A DNA stretch of 64,000 nt from CAYXPR01 sp964467255 (lineage in GTDB: Bacteria; Pseudomonadota; Alphaproteobacteria; Rickettsiales; RGZB01): assembly GCA_964467255.1 (NCBI GenBank), contig CAYXPR010000012.1:13981-77980 (forward strand), read 5' to 3'. The translations under genes and the position numbers were made by a program. How positions within the stretch are numbered: position 1 is the first letter of the stretch; each line of letters begins with the position of its first letter. Shown here piece after piece: positions 58,346 to 64,000 of this stretch. The notes below the pieces were generated by a model that worked only from the letters and a program-made list of their open reading frames with translations, had not been told where the DNA came from and made no database searches.

Positions 58346-59839
58346 TTAAGCGAGGTAGCGGTTTTTAAGGTGTGTTTTATACACCTCGGCATCCAGCTTT
58401 TTGCCGGTCGCCTGTTCTATCAATTCATCCGCGGTCAGTCTAGCACCTTGTGAGTGCACATTGGCACGCAGCCATGTCACCAGTGGCTTAAAATTACCCT
58501 TTTCGATGCCAGGAACGATGGTTTTGCTCTGTTTTTTGGCGGCGGCGAACAATTGCGCGGCATTCATGGCACCCAGTGTATAGGTCGGGAAGTAGCCAAA
58601 CGAGCCGGAAGGCCAGTGTACGTCCTGCATGCAGCCGTCTTTGTCATTCGGCACAGTGACGCCGAGCAGGGCCTTCATCTGCTTTTTCCATGCAGCGGGA
58701 ACGTCTTTGAATTCCATGTCGCCTTCCACCAGCAGCTTTTCCATTTCATAACGCAAAATCACGTGGGCGGGGTAGGTCACTTCATCGGCATCCACGCGAA
58801 TCAGGCCGGGTTTTACGTGGGTGTAAATGCGATACAGATTGTCCGTACTCCACGCACTGCCTGTGCAGCCGAAGGCTTTCTTTAAAATAGGCGCGGCATA
58901 TTTCAAGAAGTGCTGACTGCGGCAGACTTGCATTTCAATCAACAGCGACTGGCTCTCATGAATGCTCATGCCGAGCGCTTGGCCAACGGGCTGTTCGTAG
59001 TATTTTTCCGGCAGGCCAAATTCATACAGCGCATGACCGGTTTCGTGCAGCACGCCCATCAGCGCCGAAGTAAAATCGCGCTCGTTATAACGCGTGGTGA
59101 TGCGCACGTCCCCATATACGCCGCCGCAGAACGGGTGGTGACTGATGTCGAGCCTGCCGCGCGTGAAGTCAAAGCCCAGTGCTGCCATAAAGCGCGTGCC
59201 GACTTCTTTCTGTGTGGCGGCGGGGAACGTGCCCTTTAATGCCTGAATGGCGGGCTTTTTCGCTTGGTGTGCCAGCACCTCATCTAAAAATCCGGGCAGG
59301 AATTTTTTAAGGTCGGCGAACAGTGCGTCAATGCGCTTGCTGGTTTGGCTGGGGTCGTAGGTATCAAGCAATGCGTCGTAGCGGCTGCATTTAAAGGCAC
59401 TGGCTTTTTGCTTTGCAACCTCACGCACCAGCCCCAGCACCTTGTGTTGCAGCGGCAGGAATTCTTTAAAATTATTATCTTTGCGAAGCGTGCGCCATGC
59501 GTGCTCACAATGGTTGCTGGCGATGACGAGTTTTTCAATGAGCGATGGGTCTACCGCCGTGGCGTGCAGCCATTGGCGGCGCATTAGTTTCAGGTTTGCA
59601 CGCTGCCATGCATTCAGCTTTGCGGCATTCTTTTCAGCAGCGGAAATAAGCTGCTTCATCTCTGGCGTAATCAGCATTTCATGCGCGATGCCTTCCAGCG
59701 TCGCCAGCGTATTGCTACGCGGGCTATTGCTGTTGTCGGGCATCATGGTGGCGGCATCCCACCCTAAAATAGCGGCCGCACCGCCGAGGCGATACATCTT
59801 CGTGAAGCGCGATTCCAGCGCAGCGTAGGCTTGCGTCAT
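58346..59839 (-). CDS. M32 family metallocarboxypeptidase
   Basis: A 497-residue Taq-type carboxypeptidase. The zinc motif HETGH is at residues 265-269 (GVLHETGHALYEF), with the HESQS block (SIHESQSLLIE) and DEVTYPAHVILRYE downstream, all characteristic of M32. Cytoplasmic peptide turnover is likely. It abuts the surf1 stop and lies between surf1 and thrC. Confidence 0.94.
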   Translation of the reverse strand: MTQAYAALESRFTKMYRLGGAAAILGWDAATMMPDNSNSPRSNTLATLEGIAHEMLITPEMKQLISAAEKNAAKLNAWQRANLKLMRRQWLHATAVDPSLIEKLVIASNHCEHAWRTLRKDNNFKEFLPLQHKVLGLVREVAKQKASAFKCSRYDALLDTYDPSQTSKRIDALFADLKKFLPGFLDEVLAHQAKKPAIQALKGTFPAATQKEVGTRFMAALGFDFTRGRLDISHHPFCGGVYGDVRITTRYNERDFTSALMGVLHETGHALYEFGLPEKYYEQPVGQALGMSIHESQSLLIEMQVCRSQHFLKYAAPILKKAFGCTGSAWSTDNLYRIYTHVKPGLIRVDADEVTYPAHVILRYEMEKLLVEGDMEFKDVPAAWKKQMKALLGVTVPNDKDGCMQDVHWPSGSFGYFPTYTLGAMNAAQLFAAAKKQSKTIVPGIEKGNFKPLVTWLRANVHSQGARLTADELIEQATGKKLDAEVYKTHLKNRYLA

Positions 59840-60682
59840 TTACCGCTGGCCTCTGCGATAAATGAAATACATCCCCGCAATGGCCAGCGCGAGCACATAC
59901 CACGTAATGGCATATTGCAAGTGGTCGTTCTGGATGTGTATCTTTTTCTCTGGAATAATGGGCAGGTCGTCCTTGTTCTTTCCGAACACAGTGTCTGTCT
60001 GTGCAAAAATCACGGGGTAGATAAGTTTTCCAGGGTTGCGCTGCTCAAGATAGGCAATGACATCACGCTCTGTCGCCCAGAGCCAAAGATTTTTGTCAGG
60101 CTGATTCTTAGGCAGGAAGCGCCACGGCTCATCAAACACCCAACCGATGCCGCGTAGAAATTGAATCATATCGGATTGTGATTCAGGGCGTGTTTTTGGG
60201 TCAGTTTTGCCTTTGGGAACCCAGCCACGATTTACCATCAAAATAGAGCCGTCCTGAAGCAGCAGCGGGGTGAGCACGTACGCACCCTGTTCGTTTTTCA
60301 GGTATTTACCTTCCACCACTATTTCCTGATCATGCAGAAAGAAACCACCAGCCAGCATTGGGCGGAAAGTTAAATCCTCTTTCTTGGTAGCAAAAGTGGT
60401 TGGAAGCAGAAGTGGGATTGAATTTGATTTCTCAGCAACAGCCTTTGCCAATTCATTCTTTACAGCCATACGCTTTACCTGCCACGTGCCGAGGCCAAGC
60501 AGGCCAATGAACACACACAAGCAGAATAATGTGAATAGCGGGGAAACTGTATTTGCTTTTGTTGGAGCCGTGGCTGCTTTAACTGCGGGCTGCTTTTGTG
60601 CAGGGCGTTTAGAGGTTATGGCCTGTTTCTTAACTGGCGCTTTTTTGGTCGCACTTTTTTTGGGACGTTTTGCTTTCGGCAT
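59840..60682 (-). CDS. SURF1 family cytochrome oxidase assembly protein
   Basis: A 280-residue inner-membrane protein helping insert heme a into cytochrome c oxidase. Two membrane helices (about residues 47-67 and 255-273) flank a periplasmic domain with LLVNRGWVPKG. Before TM1 there is a Lys/Ala/Pro-rich cytoplasmic tail of about 45 residues, longer than usual. The first helix ends with LGTWQVKRM, a SURF1 signature. Confidence 0.92.
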   Translation of the reverse strand: MPKAKRPKKSATKKAPVKKQAITSKRPAQKQPAVKAATAPTKANTVSPLFTLFCLCVFIGLLGLGTWQVKRMAVKNELAKAVAEKSNSIPLLLPTTFATKKEDLTFRPMLAGGFFLHDQEIVVEGKYLKNEQGAYVLTPLLLQDGSILMVNRGWVPKGKTDPKTRPESQSDMIQFLRGIGWVFDEPWRFLPKNQPDKNLWLWATERDVIAYLEQRNPGKLIYPVIFAQTDTVFGKNKDDLPIIPEKKIHIQNDHLQYAITWYVLALAIAGMYFIYRRGQR

Positions 60683-60693
60683 GGCGGCTCTCC

Positions 60694-60750
60694 GTCTGGT
60701 TTAAGCCCAGACAGTCTAAACCGAAATCGCTTTGCAATAAACAGCGATTT
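60694..60750 (-). other. Two hairpins in the coxC-surf1 gap
   Basis: Reading on the minus strand, AAATCGCT / AGCGATTT (8-bp stem, 60724-60750) is followed by GTCTGG / CCAGAC (6-bp stem, 60694-60712) just before the SURF1 start. Neither has a clear T-run. They may be an mRNA processing or stability element, or a weak attenuator lowering SURF1 relative to subunit III. Confidence 0.4.
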
Positions 60751-60759
60751 ACAAATTTA

Positions 60760-61581
60760 TTAATTGCCGCCCCACCAGTAGACGAATACGAACAGGAATA
60801 ACCACACCACGTCCACGAAATGCCAGTACCAGGCGGCAAATTCAAAGCCAAGATGGTGCTTGGGGGAGAGTTGGCCCTTCATGGCGCGAATCAGGCATAC
60901 CAGCAGGAAAATGCTGCCAATCAGTACGTGCACGCCGTGAAAACCCGTTGCCATATAGAAGTTTGAGCTATAAATGCCATCCTTAAAGCCGAAAGAGGCA
61001 TGGTGATACTCATACACCTGCACACAGGTGAAGCTGAAACCCAGCGCTACCGTGGCGATGAGCCCTCGGATAACGTCCCTGCGGTTGTCGGTCAGCAGGG
61101 CGTGATGCGCCCAGGTTACCGTGGTGCCAGAAAGCAGCAAAATCAGCGTGTTAATAAAGGGCAGGTCGAAGGCTTCAAGCGTTACAACACCTTCAGGTGG
61201 CCAAATACCGGCCTTAACGGGCCATACGCCTTCAAGAAGCTCAACGGGTGCCAGAGATGCTTTAAAAAACGACCAGAAGAATGCAAAAAAGAACATGACT
61301 TCGGAAAGGATGAACAGTGCCATGCCGAGGCGAAGGCCCAGCTGCACCACAGAGGTGTGATTAGAAGGCTTCATCGCGCCTTCGCGAATCACATCGCGCC
61401 ACCACACGAACATTACATACACCGCAATTGCGGTGCCTAGCAGGAGAATCGGGAGGCCGCCGGATACTTTGTGGAAGAACATGGCTGCGCCAGAAGGCAT
61501 CAGCAGCAGGGCGAGTGCGCCCAGAAGAGGCCACGGGCTTGGGTCAACCAAGTGATAATCATGCTGCTTGTGCGATGCCAT
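60760..61581 (-). CDS. ctaE: Cytochrome c oxidase subunit III
   Basis: A 273-residue, seven-helix aa3-type oxidase subunit. The start HDYHLVDPSPWPLLGA, the Glu-containing helix LSEVMFFFAFFWSFF, and the end GFEFAAWYWHFVDVVWLFLFVFVYWWG (read in overlapping parts) are classical subunit III signatures. Confidence 0.96.
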   Translation of the reverse strand: MASHKQHDYHLVDPSPWPLLGALALLLMPSGAAMFFHKVSGGLPILLLGTAIAVYVMFVWWRDVIREGAMKPSNHTSVVQLGLRLGMALFILSEVMFFFAFFWSFFKASLAPVELLEGVWPVKAGIWPPEGVVTLEAFDLPFINTLILLLSGTTVTWAHHALLTDNRRDVIRGLIATVALGFSFTCVQVYEYHHASFGFKDGIYSSNFYMATGFHGVHVLIGSIFLLVCLIRAMKGQLSPKHHLGFEFAAWYWHFVDVVWLFLFVFVYWWGGN

Positions 61582-61609
61582 GTAAAAACCTTCCTTGTAA
61601 CCAAAAAAG

Positions 61610-62188
61610 CTATGACGATTCTTTTACCTTAAAAAACGTGTAAGACAAGGTAATTGTTGTTATATCGTCCATTTTTTTGTCTGTCATAATTGCCGGATCG
61701 ATAAAAAATGAGACCGGCATTTCCATGGATTCATTGGGCTTCAATGTCTGGTTTTCAAAACAGAAGCACTGGATTTTCTGGAAATAAATTCCAGCCTTAT
61801 TCGGCGTCACATTATAAATGGCGGTGCCTTTGGTGGCTTCATTCGTTGTGTTTTTCGCGTGGAAAAAGGCAAGCTTCCGTTCGCCAACCCTTAATTTCAA
61901 CTGCTTCTGTTCAGGGTAAAATTCCCACGGCAGGTCGGGGCTGATGTCTGCATTAAAGCGGATGGTGATTTCGCGGTCATAGATTTGCTTCGGCGCTTCT
62001 TTTGCCACCTGTGTGGTACCGCCGAATCCGGTCACGCGGCAGAACAAGTCATAGAGCGGCACAGAGGCATACGCCAAACACACCATGCCGACCACAATGG
62101 CAACAATGCCAAGCGCAAGCGATGTGTTGGCTTTTTGCTGTTGTTGCTGTTTGGCGGCGCGGCCTTTTGGGGTTGGGCGAGCGGCCAT
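61610..62188 (-). CDS. ctaG: Cytochrome c oxidase assembly protein CtaG/Cox11
   Basis: Copper chaperone for the CuB site of subunit I, 192 aa. One N-terminal membrane helix (about 27-47) follows a basic Gln-rich tail. The periplasmic domain has the copper motif KIQCFCFENQ, plus YASVPLYDLFCRVTGFGG and the FFIDPA block. Order ctaB-CoxF-ctaG-ctaE is as expected. Confidence 0.96.
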   Translation of the reverse strand: MAARPTPKGRAAKQQQQQKANTSLALGIVAIVVGMVCLAYASVPLYDLFCRVTGFGGTTQVAKEAPKQIYDREITIRFNADISPDLPWEFYPEQKQLKLRVGERKLAFFHAKNTTNEATKGTAIYNVTPNKAGIYFQKIQCFCFENQTLKPNESMEMPVSFFIDPAIMTDKKMDDITTITLSYTFFKVKESS

Positions 62189-62192
62189 AACA

Positions 62193-62315
62193 CTACATAC
62201 CGGTTTTAATTTTGACGATGGTAATCGTAAAAAACAGCGCCACCACGCCGAGTAGAATTAGCAGTAGTGTAAGGTTCTTCTGCTTTTTATCTTTATGCTG
62301 TTTGCTATAGGGCAT
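62193..62315 (-). CDS. CoxF-like small membrane protein
   Basis: A 40-residue protein between ctaB and ctaG. A short Lys-rich start (SKQHKDKKQKN) is followed by one membrane helix ending TITIVKIKTG. Similar tiny proteins sit at this place in many alphaproteobacterial cox operons. It overlaps the ctaB 3' end by 11 bp, supporting translational coupling. Confidence 0.75.
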   Translation of the reverse strand: MPYSKQHKDKKQKNLTLLLILLGVVALFFTITIVKIKTGM

Positions 62316-63234
62316 GGGGCACCGCAAAGCCAAAGATTTTATCCACGAGTAGCAGTGAAAACAAAACGAAAAGATACACAATCGAATAGCCAAAAGTCTG
62401 CATCGCTTCCCGTTCGCCGCCACTTACGAAAAGCCGCGCACTGTGCCATACAAAAATGGCGCTAAGTGCGGCCGCGCCCACGGCGTAAATCAGGCCGGAA
62501 AATCCAAGCAGGCTTGGTGCAAGGCTGAGTGGCGCGAGCAGTAGCGTGTATATTAAAATCTGCTTTTTGGTTTCAGCTTCACCGGCCACCACTGGCAGCA
62601 TGGGGATGCCAGCCTTCGCATAGTCTTGACAGCGATAGAGCGCGAGCGCCCAGAAGTGCGGTGGTGTCCACATAAAGATAATCGCAAACAGCACTAACGG
62701 AAACAGGCTCACATCACCCGTTACGGCGGCCCAGCCAATCATGGGCGGGAAGGCGCCTGCTGCGCCACCAATCACGATATTTTGCGGTGTGCGTGGCTTC
62801 AGCCAAACCGTGTAGATAAACACATAAAACAAAATCGCAGCGAGCAGCAATGCGGCGGCCATAAAATTTACGGCAATAGCCATGACGAACACGGAGCTAA
62901 ACGCCATCATCACGGCATATTCAATCGCAGTAGAAGGCAGCATTCGGCCAGCAGGCAGGGGGCGGTTTCTGGTGCGTTTCATTTTCGCATCGAGCTCGCG
63001 CTCATACCACATGTTAATCGCGCCGGATGCACCTGAGCCTAGTGCGATACAGAAAATGGCAACCGCACCGATAAAGGGGTGGATATTGCCTGGTGCCAAG
63101 GCCATGCCGACAAAACCCGTAAACACCACGAGGGACATTACACCCGGTTTCAGCAGTTCCACAAAGTCACGCACACTCGCACCGCTTAACGAAGCGGCGG
63201 GAACGTACAATGCTTTTGAAGCTGCACTTGCCAT
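62305..63234 (-). CDS. ctaB: Protoheme IX farnesyltransferase (heme O synthase)
   Basis: Adds a farnesyl group to heme b to make heme O for the oxidase, 309 aa, polytopic. The UbiA-type motifs are present as NMWYERELDAKMKRTRNRPLPAG, in two steps with the Asp/Glu ligands, and the second loop ALYRCQDYAKAGIPMLPV. An upstream in-frame TTG (63246) is less likely than the ATG at 63234. Confidence 0.95.
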   Translation of the reverse strand: MASAASKALYVPAASLSGASVRDFVELLKPGVMSLVVFTGFVGMALAPGNIHPFIGAVAIFCIALGSGASGAINMWYERELDAKMKRTRNRPLPAGRMLPSTAIEYAVMMAFSSVFVMAIAVNFMAAALLLAAILFYVFIYTVWLKPRTPQNIVIGGAAGAFPPMIGWAAVTGDVSLFPLVLFAIIFMWTPPHFWALALYRCQDYAKAGIPMLPVVAGEAETKKQILIYTLLLAPLSLAPSLLGFSGLIYAVGAAALSAIFVWHSARLFVSGGEREAMQTFGYSIVYLFVLFSLLLVDKIFGFAVPHAL

Positions 63235-63292
63235 AATGAAATCCAAAAAAGTTTGGAAGGGAAGCGGCTAAAACCACTTCCCTTCACCAACA

Positions 63293-64000
63293 TTATTTAA
63301 TGGTTGGGATTTTTTCGAAGCTGTGGAATGCCGGAGGAGAAGGCAGGGTCCATTCCAGCGTATCAGCACCTTTGCCCCACGGATTTGCTGGCGCCTTTTT
63401 GCCGAACTTCAGCGAGTAAATCGCAATGAAGACGAACAGAACGGCGGCACCAAAACCAATGTAGGAGCCGATGGAAGAAACATAGTTCCAGCCTGCATAC
63501 GCATCCGGATAATCCGGAATCCTGCGTGGCATACCCGCAAGGCCGAGGAAGTGCTGCGGGAAGAAGGTAAGGTTCGCGCCGAGGAACATCAGCCAGAACT
63601 GCGTTTTGCCCCAGAACTCGGAATACATACGGCCCGACATTTTAGGGAACCAGTAGTAAAAGGCTGCAAAGCCTGCAAACAGTGCGCCAAGGCTCATCAC
63701 ATAATGGAAGTGTGCCACAACGTAGTATGTATCGTGGAATGCGATGTCGAGGCTCTGGTTAGCGAGCACCACCCCTGTCACACCACCCACGGTGAACAGG
63801 AAGATGAAACCAATCGCGAACATCATTGGCGTTGCAAAGCGGATGGAACCGCCCCACATCGTTGCAATCCAGCTGAAGATTTTAATACCTGTCGGCACCG
63901 CAATCACCATCGTGGCGAGGGTAAAGTAAGCGCGTGTATCGACATCCATGCCCACGGTGAACATATGGTGTGCCCATACTACGAAGCCCACCACCCCGAT
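63293..64000 (-). CDS. ctaD: Cytochrome c oxidase subunit I, C-terminal part (runs off the window)
   Basis: The frame is open to base 64000, so only the last 235 residues are seen. They include GFVVWAHHMFTVG with the CuB His pair, the Lys/Thr helix YFTLATMVIAVPTGIK, the heme a3 and heme a ligands in YYVVAHFHYVMS, and the SIGSYIGFGAAVLF final helix region. aa3-type oxidase, heading the ctaD-ctaB-CoxF-ctaG-ctaE-surf1 run. Confidence 0.96.
   Translation of the reverse strand: MGVVGFVVWAHHMFTVGMDVDTRAYFTLATMVIAVPTGIKIFSWIATMWGGSIRFATPMMFAIGFIFLFTVGGVTGVVLANQSLDIAFHDTYYVVAHFHYVMSLGALFAGFAAFYYWFPKMSGRMYSEFWGKTQFWLMFLGANLTFFPQHFLGLAGMPRRIPDYPDAYAGWNYVSSIGSYIGFGAAVLFVFIAIYSLKFGKKAPANPWGKGADTLEWTLPSPPAFHSFEKIPTIK

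Overview
The window is a dense, largely housekeeping stretch of an alphaproteobacterial chromosome. The evidence is gene order as much as gene content. The cox run (coxA, ctaB, a CoxF-type ORF, ctaG, coxC, SURF1) is typical of alphaproteobacteria, as are rnd-kdsD-lptC-lptA-lptB-rpoN-hpf, divergent acnA/ccmA and divergent tyrS/anmK. The isc operon carries two consecutive cysteine desulfurase genes, an arrangement I associate with Rickettsiales-like genomes. An LPS transport set, sigma-54 and a two-partner secretion adhesin show an enveloped Gram-negative cell. I cannot name the genus; a deep alphaproteobacterial lineage (Rickettsiales or Micavibrio-like) is an inference.

Layout. 1-3.9 kb: end of an AsmA-like protein, tyrS, anmK, an alpha/beta hydrolase. 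3.9-11.4 kb: one co-directional Fe-S block (cysE-iscR-desulfurase-iscS-iscU-iscA-hscB-hscA-fdx-small membrane protein), with a near-consensus IscR box at its head and a bidirectional terminator at its end. 11.4-16.2 kb: trxA, addA (no addB beside it) and an NDUFA9-like gene. 16.4-23.3 kb: RNase D, kdsD, lptCAB, rpoN (tandem sigma-70 and sigma-54 promoter candidates), hpf and an SUMT gene. 23.3-24.7 kb: an AT-rich toxin/immunity-like pair whose first gene carries a phage MuF-type motif, followed by a 49-bp decayed copy of that motif. 24.8-28.8 kb: acnA, ccmA, ccmB.

28.8-39.8 kb is the most unusual block. It runs on the minus strand from a giant acidic TpsA adhesin (about 2,393 aa) through its TpsB transporter to a sulfotransferase and a 2OG-Fe(II) oxygenase. 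The last two genes could modify the adhesin before export. 40-43.6 kb holds DUF1853, a PAS/degenerate-GGDEF/EAL phosphodiesterase and gpsA. 43.7-47.3 kb holds a two-component pair whose response regulator ends in a GHKL ATPase-like domain. 47.3-48.2 kb holds two small exported proteins.

48.2-50.6 kb is an AT-rich insert with one GHKL/MORC-like ATPase gene. It sits beside tRNA-Pro(CGG), whose 3' end is duplicated as an att-like repeat. 50.7-53.0 kb is the peroxide response: oxyR divergent from a 48-aa Cys-containing ORF, ahpC and ahpD. 53.0-54.2 kb has a GNAT, a small membrane protein and tRNA-Thr(CGT). 54.2-58.3 kb has a degenerate lipase-like protein, yqgE, an M16 peptidase and thrC. 58.3-64 kb has an M32 carboxypeptidase and the cytochrome c oxidase assembly cluster, running off the end inside coxA.

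There is no gene-free stretch over 300 bp. I saw no rRNA, CRISPR array, transposase, integrase or other phage structural gene.
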